41,388 nt of DNA, taken from the NCBI GenBank assembly GCA_000961845.1, contig LADZ01000069.1:1-41388 (forward strand), read 5' to 3'. Shown piece after piece: positions 23,676-32,227 of the stretch. The notes beneath the pieces were generated by a model. The model saw nothing but the letters and a program-made list of their open reading frames with translations, was not told where the DNA came from and did no database searches. Source of the stretch: Flavobacteriales bacterium BRH_c54 (GTDB taxonomy: Bacteria; Bacteroidota; Bacteroidia; Flavobacteriales_E; Vicingaceae). The position numbers and the translations under genes are program-made. Position 1 is the first letter of the stretch, and the number at the start of each line of letters is the position of its first letter.

Positions 23676-24653
23676 TTGTCTGTAGTTAGCGATATAAAAC
23701 ACCCTATAAAACAAGAACTCGAAGAGTTTGAACCAAGGTTTAGGGCGTTTATGAAAAGTCGTGTTTCGCTCCTCGATAGGATAATGAACTACATCATAAA
23801 AAGAAAAGGCAAGCAAATGCGTCCGATGTTTGTTTTTCTTTCTGCAAAAGCATTTGGTGAAACAACAGAATCTACTTACAGAGCAGCTTCTATGATAGAG
23901 TTGTTACATACAGCAACTCTAGTTCATGATGATGTGGTGGATGATGCAGACAAAAGAAGAGGTTTTTTTTCCATCAACGCCCTTTGGAAAAATAAAATAG
24001 CTGTTTTGGTGGGCGATTATTTGCTTTCTAAAGGATTGTTGTTAGCAGTGGAGTATGATGAGTTTGAATTGTTGCGTATCATGTCAAATTCTGTAAGAGA
24101 GATGAGTGAAGGCGAGTTGCTGCAAATAGAAAAAGCCCGAAAATTAGATATTACCGAAGAGGTGTATTACGACATTATCCGACAAAAAACAGCTACACTT
24201 ATAGCTTCTTGTTGTGCTTCTGGAGCTAATTCTGTTGGTGCCGATAAAGCAACCATTGAAAAAATGCGTTTGTTTGGCGAATATACCGGTATTGCTTTTC
24301 AGATTAAAGATGATTTGTTTGACTATGGTGGAAGTTCCGAAGAAATTGGCAAGCCAACAGGAATAGATATTAAAGAAAAGAAAATGACACTTCCGCTTAT
24401 TTATACCTTGGGAGTGGCTTCAGAAAAAGATAAAAAGTTTATTATTTCTACGGTTAAACATAATAATGAAAACAGAAAAAAAGTAAAAGAAGTAATTGAT
24501 TTGGTAATACAGTATGGTGGAATAACCTACACTCAAAAAGCCATGCACGATTACAAAAATAAAGCCTTAGCCATTTTAGATGAGTTGGAACAAAACGAAG
24601 CGGTGGATGGTTTAAGACAATTGGTTACTTACGTTACCGAACGTAAAAAATGA
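23676..24653 (+). CDS. Polyprenyl diphosphate synthase (long chain)
   Basis: A 325-residue trans-prenyltransferase that extends allylic diphosphates with isopentenyl diphosphate to make the side chain of menaquinone. The first Asp-rich motif is HDDVVDD (residues 84-90, in LVHDDVVDDADKRRG) and the second is KDDLFDYGG (from residue 211). KGKQMRPMFVF at 44-54 is the typical IPP-binding segment. The start codon is TTG 23676; no ATG precedes the conserved region, and a -7 box lies 22 nt upstream. It converges on and overlaps the next gene by 25 bp tail to tail. Chain length cannot be read reliably; octaprenyl- or heptaprenyl-type is likely. Confidence 0.93.
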   Translation: MSVVSDIKHPIKQELEEFEPRFRAFMKSRVSLLDRIMNYIIKRKGKQMRPMFVFLSAKAFGETTESTYRAASMIELLHTATLVHDDVVDDADKRRGFFSINALWKNKIAVLVGDYLLSKGLLLAVEYDEFELLRIMSNSVREMSEGELLQIEKARKLDITEEVYYDIIRQKTATLIASCCASGANSVGADKATIEKMRLFGEYTGIAFQIKDDLFDYGGSSEEIGKPTGIDIKEKKMTLPLIYTLGVASEKDKKFIISTVKHNNENRKKVKEVIDLVIQYGGITYTQKAMHDYKNKALAILDELEQNEAVDGLRQLVTYVTERKK

Positions 24654-25162
24654 CGCAATTTTTCAGCATGTTTTTTGGCAGAATTCTCTAATCCGGTTTT
24701 TGATTCTCCCGGCACATAAACCTCTCCAAAAGAGACAATTTCGGCTAAATAATCCATTTTACAATAGTTTGCCAACCCTTGAAGCGGGAAGAATATTTTT
24801 TCTAATTTCTCTGCCGGATAAATGTCTTCATTACTACCAATAGTGCAAGAAACCACTATTTTTTTGCCTTCTAATTGGTAATTTCCTTTACCAAAAGCAA
24901 AACCATAAGTAAACACTTCATCTATCCATAATTTGAGAATTGGCGGCACATTATACCAATACAGCGGGTATTGAAAAACGATTACATCTGCCTCTACCAA
25001 CTTTTTTTGTTCTTCAGCTACATTGATGTTGTAAGTTGGATAAAGAGCAGTTAAATCTCGTATTTCTAAATTATTTTCAGTAGCCAATTCTTCAGCTATC
25101 AGTTTATTTCTAATGGACTTTTGTAAGTGCGGATGTGCTAGTATGAGTAAGGTTTTTGTCAT
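24629..25162 (-). CDS. NAD(P)H-dependent oxidoreductase, flavodoxin-like fold
   Basis: A 177-residue FMN/FAD quinone-reductase-type protein (KefF/YwrO/MdaB group). It starts with TKTLLILAHPHLQKS, the phosphate-binding strand and loop. It carries VIVFQYPLYWYNVPPILKLW followed by IDEVFTYGFAFG, both diagnostic. It is likely a cytoplasmic quinone or nitro-compound reductase. It is transcribed toward the polyprenyl synthase gene, overlapping its last 25 bp. A -7 box stands at 25186-25193. Confidence 0.92.
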   Translation of the reverse strand: MTKTLLILAHPHLQKSIRNKLIAEELATENNLEIRDLTALYPTYNINVAEEQKKLVEADVIVFQYPLYWYNVPPILKLWIDEVFTYGFAFGKGNYQLEGKKIVVSCTIGSNEDIYPAEKLEKIFFPLQGLANYCKMDYLAEIVSFGEVYVPGESKTGLENSAKKHAEKLRHFLRSVT

Positions 25163-25185
25163 ATTTTTATTTAACTACAAAAACA

Positions 25186-25193
25186 CAAAGGTA
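25186..25193 (-). promoter_or_regulatory. -7 box of the oxidoreductase gene
   Basis: On the minus strand TACCTTTG, a TAnnTTTG match, giving a leader of about 20 nt before ATG 25162. Confidence 0.55.
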
Positions 25194-25254
25194 TTAATTT
25201 CTATTTTACCATAGAGGTACATTGGTTGGAGTAATTAGTTAGGTAATTGAGAAA

Positions 25255-25476
25255 TTATTCTATATCAATTAACTCCTTTAATTCAATATCTAACGCTATT
25301 GCTATTCTTCTTAAAACTAAAATAGTTGGGTTTTGTTCTGATTTTATGATTCGTCTTATTGTTCTAGTGTCAACTTCACACGCAACAGCAAAATCGCTTT
25401 GGTTTTTATACTTTTTAATATAAAGTTCTTCTATTCTCTTTCCTAGATTATGTAAAAATTTATCATTAGACAACAT
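25255..25476 (-). CDS. XRE-family HTH regulator, small
   Basis: A 73-residue protein that is almost only a Cro/CI-type helix-turn-helix: NLGKRIEELYIKKYKNQSDF, AVACEVDTRTIRRIIKSEQN, PTILVLRRIAIALDIELKEL. Such short XRE proteins usually bind DNA as dimers and control themselves or a neighbour. It is divergent from the lipoprotein and peptidase operon at 25696-30276, with 219 bp between. A GACAT-AA-ATGTC palindrome abuts its start codon. No toxin-like partner gene is adjacent. Confidence 0.88.
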   Translation of the reverse strand: MLSNDKFLHNLGKRIEELYIKKYKNQSDFAVACEVDTRTIRRIIKSEQNPTILVLRRIAIALDIELKELIDIE

Positions 25477-25526
25477 GACATAAATGTCCGATGCAATTTA
25501 AATAATGTTTAGGCGTATATGTCCGA
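25477..25526 (-). promoter_or_regulatory. Candidate XRE operator
   Basis: GACAT-AA-ATGTC (25477-25488) is a perfect inverted repeat directly before the start codon of the XRE gene. The octamer ATGTCCGA occurs at 25484-25491 and again at 25519-25526, 35 bp apart. Together they suggest two regulator half-sites over the promoter; binding is inferred. Confidence 0.4.
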
Positions 25527-25617
25527 ATTGTATTTTTTTATTATGTTTGCAATAAATTACTGATTATAAGACTAAGAAAAGGTTTTGATAATTAATAACT
25601 TAAGTTAAAAAAATTAC

Positions 25618-25625
25618 TATATTTG
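25618..25625 (+). promoter_or_regulatory. -7 box of the lipoprotein-peptidase operon
   Basis: TATATTTG is a TAnnTTTG match 70 nt before ATG 25696. No -33 box is seen at the usual distance. The rest of the interval 25527-25686 is AT-rich without other clear signals. Confidence 0.5.
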
Positions 25626-25695
25626 AAAATTAATTTCGTGAATAAAGTTTGTAATTATTATATTCTTTATTTAATATTCATTTAAATTGACTACT

Positions 25696-26133
25696 ATGAA
25701 ACATTTTTTTTCATTGACTTTAATGATGTTTTTATCAAGCTTAATCCTAATTTCATTAAGTTGTAATTCTGAATCCAAACATAACAATGATAGTCCTGCG
25801 TCATACCAAAATACTAAAATGAGTTTAGAGGAAAAAGAAAAGAGAAATCCAACAACTTTTCTAACAATTAAAGGAACTTACAAGAAAAACCTTCTTGGTG
25901 AATGGGTAATAGAAGGAACTATTTCCAATACAGCAAAAATTGCAACTTTTAAAGATGTAATACTCGAAATTAGTTTTTATAGTAAAACAGAAACACATTT
26001 AGGGACAAAAAAAGAAGCGATTTATGAATATTTTCCAGCTGGAAAGACAAAAAATTTTAAAATAAAAAATTATGGTTATAAAGGAACAAATTCAATAGGG
26101 TTAGCAATTATTGATGCTGTTACCGCAAATTAA
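25696..26133 (+). CDS. Lipoprotein with FxLYD-like domain
   Basis: A 145-residue lipoprotein. The start is ATG 25696, two codons after a TTG that is also in frame. A long hydrophobic signal ends at LSC (Cys23). The mature part is Ser/Asn-rich and then forms a beta-sandwich-like domain (FLTIKGTYKKNLLGEWVIEG, ATFKDVILEISFYS, then AIYEYFPAGKTKNFKIKN) as in FxLYD proteins. It is the first of three closely spaced genes (gaps 5 and 7 nt) ending with the M4 metallopeptidase, so a role with that secreted enzyme is possible. Confidence 0.78.
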   Translation: MKHFFSLTLMMFLSSLILISLSCNSESKHNNDSPASYQNTKMSLEEKEKRNPTTFLTIKGTYKKNLLGEWVIEGTISNTAKIATFKDVILEISFYSKTETHLGTKKEAIYEYFPAGKTKNFKIKNYGYKGTNSIGLAIIDAVTAN

Positions 26134-26138
26134 TAACT

Positions 26139-26525
26139 ATGAGAATATATAGTTTAATAATACTAATGGTAATTAGTTCTTGCTCAACAAACAAAATAGC
26201 ATTAAAAACAGGAATTGAAGAGATTAATTTTGGAAATGGGGGTGGATTTACTGGTAAAGTAAAAACTTATAAACTAACCGCTGACTGTAAACTTTTTGAA
26301 AAAGAAACGGAACTTAAAAAAGTTGAATCAAAAAAGACTTTGAAGCTTTTTAACCAAGCTAAGGAATTGAAAGACCTGAAATTTAATGAACCTGAAAATA
26401 TCTATTCTTTCATTGAAATTAAAACAAAAGAAAAAATTAACAGAATTGTTTGGGCTTATAACTCAACAACAGTTGACAAAAAAGTAATTGAACTTTATAA
26501 TGAACTATTAACAACCACTAAATAA
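26139..26525 (+). CDS. Small lipoprotein, unknown
   Basis: A 128-residue protein. Residues 1-15 are a lipoprotein signal (MRIYSLIILMVISSC, Cys15). The mature part contains FGNGGGFTGKVKTYKLTADC and a Lys/Glu-rich helical middle. I recognise no named domain; similar short lipoproteins with an FGxGGGFTG stretch occur in Bacteroidota. It sits 5 nt after the previous lipoprotein gene and 7 nt before the peptidase gene. Confidence 0.75.
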   Translation: MRIYSLIILMVISSCSTNKIALKTGIEEINFGNGGGFTGKVKTYKLTADCKLFEKETELKKVESKKTLKLFNQAKELKDLKFNEPENIYSFIEIKTKEKINRIVWAYNSTTVDKKVIELYNELLTTTK

Positions 26526-26532
26526 ATTGGAA

Positions 26533-29500
26533 ATGGGAAATAGATACTTTAAAACAATAGTAATAGTTGTAGCATTATTTATTGTTTCACTTTCATTTGG
26601 ACAGCAAAAACAACAGCCTGTCCCAAACTTTGTAAATCCATTTCAAAGTAAAAGCTCAAATGTTAAAAGCACTATTATTGTTCCAACTAACAATAACACT
26701 ACAATAAGTATTCAGCAACCAAAGCCGAAAATTGAAATTATAAATGGGTCGTTTTCAGTAAATCTTGAAAAAGAGAAATTGACAAAAGAAAATTCTATTA
26801 ACCAATTACGAGATTGGTTTGATTTATCTGAAAATCATACTTTTCAACAAGTATCTGAAAGAATTGATGAATTGGGTATTATTCATACTAATTTTCAACA
26901 ATTTTATAAAGGATTTTTAGTTGAAGGACAGTTGATAATGCTTCATTCAAAAAATGGCAATATAACCTCAATTAATGGACAAGTTGCTCAATTTGAGAAT
27001 ATCGAAACAATTCAAACTGTAAATAACGAACAAGCGTTATCAACTGCTAAAAATTATTTGAAGGTAATGGAATTAATAAATAATTATCCTGTTGAAACAA
27101 TAATTGTAATAGTTCCAAGTGAAACAGAAACAGCTACAAAGCTTGCTAAAAAAGTAAGAATTGATTCTTATAACCCTTTTGTTATGTGCTACATTTATAT
27201 TGATACGCAAACAGGAAGTGTATTAAATAAAATCAATTTGATTGCACACGCTGATGTTGCTGGCACTGGACAAACAATGTATAGCGGTAGTCAATCTATT
27301 ACTTGCGACAACTATACAGCAGGAGGCTATCGTTTAAGAGAAAATGGAAGAAAAATTGAAACTTACAATGCCACCAACGCAACGAATTTAACAACAAGTG
27401 GGTTTACTGGTTCAACAGATTTTACAAGTAATTCAACAACATTTACAGGAGTGTCAATGCTCCAATCTTTTACAATTGCAGCTGTGGCTCAGAATTGGTG
27501 GTATGCGGCTTTTGTTGACCAATTACCTGATCTCTACATAAAAGTAAAAGATGGTTCTAACCAAACCGTTTACACTTCAAATTATTACAGTGACCAAAAC
27601 CCTATATTAACATTCAATAATCTAAATATTTATTTAAACAATCCTCCATACACGATTGAAGTTTGGGATTATGATGCAGGAAGTAGTGATGATTTTGGTG
27701 GAACTTATTCTGTTTCAACAAGTGTAGGAACTCAAAACTGGTCAGGAAGTGGTAATAGCGGGAATTATGTAATTACAAATTCAGGACACCCTGCCGTTGA
27801 TGTACATTGGGGAATGGAAAAAACCTACGATTTTTATATGAGTGTATTTAATCGTAATAGTTATGATGGAAATGGAAGTATAATAAAACAATACTTAAAC
27901 TCTCCATTGACACAACCAAATCAAAATGGAGACCCTAACAATGCTTTTGCAATGAATTCTCCATATAATATGATGGTTTATGGAATGGGGGACGGTCAAT
28001 TAATGAATCCAGTTGTTGGTCTTGACGTTGAAGGGCACGAATTTACTCATATGGTAATTAACAATAACGGTAATGGTGGGTTAACCTATCAAGGGGAATC
28101 TGGTGCATTAAATGAATCTTTTGCAGACATTTTTGGTGTATGTGTTGAGTTTTATTCAGGGATTAACCCTGACTGGCTAATCGGAGAAGATGTTCTTGTA
28201 TCAGCTAATAACCTTCGTTCAATGTCGAATCCGAACACAGGTTTACAGCCACAACCAGATACTTATAATGGTCAATATTGGGCTAATCCAACTAATTTGC
28301 AAGTTGACCATGGAGGTGTCCATATAAATAGTGGTGTTCAGAATTTTTGGTTTTACTTGCTTTGTCAAGGTGGCTCAGGTACAAATGATTTAGGAAATCC
28401 ATATTCGGTAACAGGTATTGGAATAAATCAAGCAAGACAAATTGCTTACAGAAATCTTGTAACTTATCTTGGGTCTAATGCAACTTATATGGATGCTTAT
28501 AATGGCTCATTGCAAGCAGCACAAGACTTATATGGAAACCCTTCAACACAATACACAGCAGTAAGACAAGCATGGTATGCTGTAGGAATTGGGAATGACC
28601 CAAATAATTTTTGTAGTGGAACGACAAACTTAACTGCACCAAGCGGAACAATTACTGACGGTAGTGGTACTGCTAATTATAATAATAATGCTAATTGCAA
28701 ATGGGTCATAGCTCCACCTGGGGCGACACAAATATCTATTAACTTTACTTATTTTGATACAGAAAACAACTATGATACGGTGTTTGTTTATGATGGTCCA
28801 GATGATACTTACCCAGTTTTAGCAAACTGGTGGGGAAATACATTGCCACCAACAATAACTACTTCAAGCGGTATTGGTGCTATGACTGTTAAATTTACAT
28901 CAGATGCTTCTGTTACTGCTGGTGGTTGGTCTGCAAATTATCAAGCATATGGTACTACTCCAAGTTGTGATGGAGGTACAATTTTATCTAATCCAACAGG
29001 TTCTTTTAGTGATGGTTCATTAAGCAATAATTATGGAAACAACCAATTATGTTATTGGTTTATTGAACCTCCATGTGCTACCTCTGTTACTTTATCATTT
29101 TCTCAATTTAATACCGAAGCAAATTATGATGGAATAGTTATTTATGATGATTGGACTGGAACAAATCAATTAGCAACTTATTCAGGAAGCACTTTACCAA
29201 GTTCAGTAACCTCAAATACTGGTAGAATGTTAGTAGTTTTTGTTTCTGATTATTCATACTCACTGCAGGGCTTTACTGCTAACTATACATCTACAGGTTC
29301 CGCTCATTGTTCAACTATTACCAATTTTAATACATCTGATAATGTAGCATTTTCAGACGGTAGTGGCACTAATAATTATTGCAATAATTTAGATTGTAGA
29401 TGGTTAATACAACCACCACAAGCTACATCGGTAACTTTAAATTTCACTTCGTTTGATATTGAAGAAGCTTCTTCTGATGGTTTAACTATTTATGATGCAG

Positions 29501-30276
29501 TTGAAATATATGATGGTAGCACAACTTCAGCAAATTTGCTTGGTCGATTTACAGGAAACAATTTGCCACCATCAATTACTTCTTCAGGCGGAAATATGTT
29601 AGTCCGATTAATATCAGATTTAGATGTTACAAAACAAGGTTTTTCTGCTTATTACACTTCTACTCAAAATCAATATTGCTCAGGGACAGTTACTACTTTA
29701 ACAGCACAAAGTGGTTCTTTTTCAGATGGTAGTGGCGCTAATAATTATGCTAACAATACAAATTGCTCTTGGTTAATTCAACCTCCAAGTGCAAATGCAA
29801 TTACTTTATCATTTCCAACATTCAGCACAGAATTAAACTATGACGGAGTAATTGTTTATGATGGTGCAAATAATACAGCACCTGTTTTAGGGCAGTTTTC
29901 AGGAACTTCAATTCCTAATCCTGTAACCTCTTCAGGTGGTAGTATGTATGTCGAGTTTTTATGCGACCCTGCTGTTAGAGGTCAAGGATGGACAGCTAAC
30001 TACACTTCAACTATTACTAACATAAATGAAGCACTCTTTAAAGCTAATTTTAATCTTTATCCAAATCCAACGGATGGTGTTTTCACTATAAATTCAGGGT
30101 TTGAAAGTTCTGCAACACTTGAAATTATGGATATAATTGGAAATCAAATATTAATGACATTCAAAATTAATTATGGAACTAACCACATTGATGCTTCTAA
30201 ATTAAGCAAAGGAATCTATTTGGTTAAATTCAAACTTGGAAACGATTATCACATAGAAAGATTAATTATCAACTAA
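26533..30276 (+). CDS. Secreted M4 (thermolysin-like) metallopeptidase with CUB domains and T9SS tail
   Basis: A 1247-residue exported zinc protease. The start is ATG 26533, giving a signal peptide ending SFGQ near residue 24. An FTP/PepSY propeptide covers about 70-240. The M4 domain begins near 245; between its first strands and AVDVHWGMEKTYDFY (about 422) there is an extra segment of roughly 85 residues (DLYIKVKDGSNQTVYTS, PYTIEVWDYDAGSSDDF) that looks like a C2-type Ca-binding insert. Catalytic residues are HEFTH (502-506), E528 (NESFADIFG) and H597 (DHGGVHINSG). Four CUB-like domains follow at about 694-807, 812-920, 926-1044 and 1049-1160. The tail 1167-1247 (FNLYPNPTDGVFTI... KGIYLVKF) is a T9SS type A sorting domain. 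It should be exported to the surface or medium and degrade proteins. Confidence 0.95.
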   Translation: MGNRYFKTIVIVVALFIVSLSFGQQKQQPVPNFVNPFQSKSSNVKSTIIVPTNNNTTISIQQPKPKIEIINGSFSVNLEKEKLTKENSINQLRDWFDLSENHTFQQVSERIDELGIIHTNFQQFYKGFLVEGQLIMLHSKNGNITSINGQVAQFENIETIQTVNNEQALSTAKNYLKVMELINNYPVETIIVIVPSETETATKLAKKVRIDSYNPFVMCYIYIDTQTGSVLNKINLIAHADVAGTGQTMYSGSQSITCDNYTAGGYRLRENGRKIETYNATNATNLTTSGFTGSTDFTSNSTTFTGVSMLQSFTIAAVAQNWWYAAFVDQLPDLYIKVKDGSNQTVYTSNYYSDQNPILTFNNLNIYLNNPPYTIEVWDYDAGSSDDFGGTYSVSTSVGTQNWSGSGNSGNYVITNSGHPAVDVHWGMEKTYDFYMSVFNRNSYDGNGSIIKQYLNSPLTQPNQNGDPNNAFAMNSPYNMMVYGMGDGQLMNPVVGLDVEGHEFTHMVINNNGNGGLTYQGESGALNESFADIFGVCVEFYSGINPDWLIGEDVLVSANNLRSMSNPNTGLQPQPDTYNGQYWANPTNLQVDHGGVHINSGVQNFWFYLLCQGGSGTNDLGNPYSVTGIGINQARQIAYRNLVTYLGSNATYMDAYNGSLQAAQDLYGNPSTQYTAVRQAWYAVGIGNDPNNFCSGTTNLTAPSGTITDGSGTANYNNNANCKWVIAPPGATQISINFTYFDTENNYDTVFVYDGPDDTYPVLANWWGNTLPPTITTSSGIGAMTVKFTSDASVTAGGWSANYQAYGTTPSCDGGTILSNPTGSFSDGSLSNNYGNNQLCYWFIEPPCATSVTLSFSQFNTEANYDGIVIYDDWTGTNQLATYSGSTLPSSVTSNTGRMLVVFVSDYSYSLQGFTANYTSTGSAHCSTITNFNTSDNVAFSDGSGTNNYCNNLDCRWLIQPPQATSVTLNFTSFDIEEASSDGLTIYDAVEIYDGSTTSANLLGRFTGNNLPPSITSSGGNMLVRLISDLDVTKQGFSAYYTSTQNQYCSGTVTTLTAQSGSFSDGSGANNYANNTNCSWLIQPPSANAITLSFPTFSTELNYDGVIVYDGANNTAPVLGQFSGTSIPNPVTSSGGSMYVEFLCDPAVRGQGWTANYTSTITNINEALFKANFNLYPNPTDGVFTINSGFESSATLEIMDIIGNQILMTFKINYGTNHIDASKLSKGIYLVKFKLGNDYHIERLIIN

Positions 30277-30298
30277 AGATATTTAGATTCTTCACTTC

Positions 30299-30329
30299 AT
30301 TTTACACGAAAACAAGTTTTCTGTAAAAT
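30299..30329. terminator. Bidirectional hairpin between convergent genes
   Basis: ATTTTACA (30299-30306) pairs with TGTAAAAT (30322-30329) and GAAAAC (30308-30313) with GTTTTC (30316-30321), with a bulged C at 30307. It separates the plus-strand peptidase gene from the minus-strand UbiD gene and can serve both transcripts. Confidence 0.7.
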
Positions 30330-30363
30330 ATTGTTCAGAATGACAATGTAGGTTAAATCGTAA

Positions 30364-32163
30364 CTACCTAATACTTCTAAGTAATCCCTTACTTTCTAAT
30401 TCATCCACTCGTTTCTCCACCGCTTCGTCTTTTTCTAACGGTGGTGCATGATGAGGTTTTATTCGAGCATCAATAATTAATGGACCTTCACAGCCCCAAT
30501 GTTTGTTGTTGATAAATTCATTTACTCCGTAAATATCATTTGCTGGATTGCTTCTGGTAAAAGTTACCCATAAAAAGTTGTTGAGGCTTGCCGCAACAAA
30601 ATCAATATCATCTACTAACAGAATTAGCATAACGCCTTCGGTATTCAATGCTTGAAGTTGGAGGTTTAAGGTTTCGAGTTCTTTTTTAGCATTTTCATAA
30701 GTTGTAAAAGCATCCCCATTCATGGCAATTACACCGGGCATTACTAATTTTCCATTATCAATCGGACAATTATCAATTAGTTTACGTTTTGCTTCACCAA
30801 CTGCTGCCATCACTACTTTAGAACCTCTATTAATGGCATTTCCACTATAATCGAGTGTGTCTATAGTGGTATTGGTCTGAAAATGCAGATCTCTCTTCCA
30901 ATCTACTCTTTCCAAAAAGTGGATGAAATAGTTCTCGATATCATTACACGAAATTGTAGGATTGTCTTCTTTATTGGTAATGAATACATATTTCGCCAAT
31001 GAAAGTTGTCCGAAACCTAAAATATGGTTGGCAATGGTTAAAAGTTCTTGTGGTTGTTTTAATGTGGTGTAGGGCGTATATCGTTCGCTTCCTACAGCTA
31101 ACAGTAAGGGATGGACTCCTGCTGCATCAACAGCATTTACTTCGTGTAAACCGGGAATTTCTTCAGGAATGGCACTTCCGCTTAGCTCATGAATTAACGC
31201 TCCAAATTGAGAATCCTCTTGTGGTGGACGACCAACAACGGTAAATGGCCAAATTGCATTTTTTTTATGATACACTTTATGGACTTTCATCACAGGAAAA
31301 TCATGGGTTAGACTGTAGTATCCTAAATGGTCACCAAAAGGACCTTCAGTTTTGGTTGCATTAGGGTAAATTTCTCCCGTAATTACAAAATCGGCATCCG
31401 TACTTAAGCAATAACCTTCTTGGTAAGTATATCTAAACCTTCTACCTGATAATGCTCCAGCAAAGGTTAATTCAGATAATCCTTCCGGTAAAGGCATTAC
31501 TGCTGCTAAGGTATGTGCAGGATTTCCTCCAATAAAAATACTGACTTTCAATGGTTTTCCTAAACGGTTGGCTTTTGCCTGATGTACCCCAATTCCTCTG
31601 TGAATTTGATAATGCAAGCCTATTTCTTTATTTAATTCATACTCATTGCCATTCAATTGCACACGGTACATCCCTAAATTGCTGTTCATTACTCCTGGTT
31701 TTTCAATATCTTCGGAATAAACTTGAGGTAAAGTAATAAAAGCACCTCCGTCATTTTTCCAACATTTAATTAGAGGCAATTTATCTATGGTAGTTTCTAA
31801 AAAGTCATGACTACTTACTTTTTTGGGTAATGAGTTTAATGCAAACCATCCTAACGACAAATGTTTAAATGGCGATTTTATGGCTTTTATGGGATTGTTT
31901 TTTAGTTCAATTAACTGTTGGACATTATCAAAGGTATTTCTAAAAATAAACTTGCTACGTTCCATTGTTCCAAACAAATTAGATACTGCCTGAAACTCAC
32001 AACCTTTAATGTTTTCAAATAAAATTGCTGGACCACCTTTTTCAAAAACACGCAAATGAATAGCTGCCATTTCTAGCTCACCACTCACTTCTTCCTTAAT
32101 GCGAACTAAGTGTCCGTGCTGCTCTAAGTCTTTTATTAAATCGGATGTGCTTTTGTAAATCAT
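30364..32163 (-). CDS. UbiD-family decarboxylase
   Basis: A 599-residue prenylated-FMN-dependent (de)carboxylase of the UbiD family. It opens with STSDLIKDLEQHGHLVRIKE and AAIHLRVFEKGGPAILFENI. It carries the family's core segments IHRGIGVHQAKANRLGKPLK, VSIFIGGNPAHTLAAVMPLP, EGPFGDHLGYYSLTHDFPVM and VVGRPPQEDSQFG. Flavin prenyltransferase UbiX is needed for the cofactor and is not in this window. The substrate (a prenylated hydroxybenzoate-like or other aromatic acid) cannot be decided; Flavobacteria use menaquinone, so a role in ubiquinone synthesis is unlikely. Preceded by a -7 box ending 7 nt before the ATG. Confidence 0.93.
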   Translation of the reverse strand: MIYKSTSDLIKDLEQHGHLVRIKEEVSGELEMAAIHLRVFEKGGPAILFENIKGCEFQAVSNLFGTMERSKFIFRNTFDNVQQLIELKNNPIKAIKSPFKHLSLGWFALNSLPKKVSSHDFLETTIDKLPLIKCWKNDGGAFITLPQVYSEDIEKPGVMNSNLGMYRVQLNGNEYELNKEIGLHYQIHRGIGVHQAKANRLGKPLKVSIFIGGNPAHTLAAVMPLPEGLSELTFAGALSGRRFRYTYQEGYCLSTDADFVITGEIYPNATKTEGPFGDHLGYYSLTHDFPVMKVHKVYHKKNAIWPFTVVGRPPQEDSQFGALIHELSGSAIPEEIPGLHEVNAVDAAGVHPLLLAVGSERYTPYTTLKQPQELLTIANHILGFGQLSLAKYVFITNKEDNPTISCNDIENYFIHFLERVDWKRDLHFQTNTTIDTLDYSGNAINRGSKVVMAAVGEAKRKLIDNCPIDNGKLVMPGVIAMNGDAFTTYENAKKELETLNLQLQALNTEGVMLILLVDDIDFVAASLNNFLWVTFTRSNPANDIYGVNEFINNKHWGCEGPLIIDARIKPHHAPPLEKDEAVEKRVDELESKGLLRSIR

Positions 32164-32170
32164 AACTTCC

Positions 32171-32178
32171 CAAAATTA
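32171..32178 (-). promoter_or_regulatory. -7 box of the UbiD-family gene
   Basis: On the minus strand TAATTTTG, ending 7 nt before ATG 32163; a very short or absent leader is predicted. Confidence 0.5.
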
Positions 32179-32227
32179 AGATTTAAGGGGATATGTTTTG
32201 AGGGAAATACTATGAAAGAAATAGAAA

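Noticed and set aside
25255-25476. Toxin-antitoxin pair with the XRE gene as antitoxin
   Set aside because: No small toxin-like frame is adjacent on either side; the neighbours are a flavodoxin-fold enzyme and lipoproteins.
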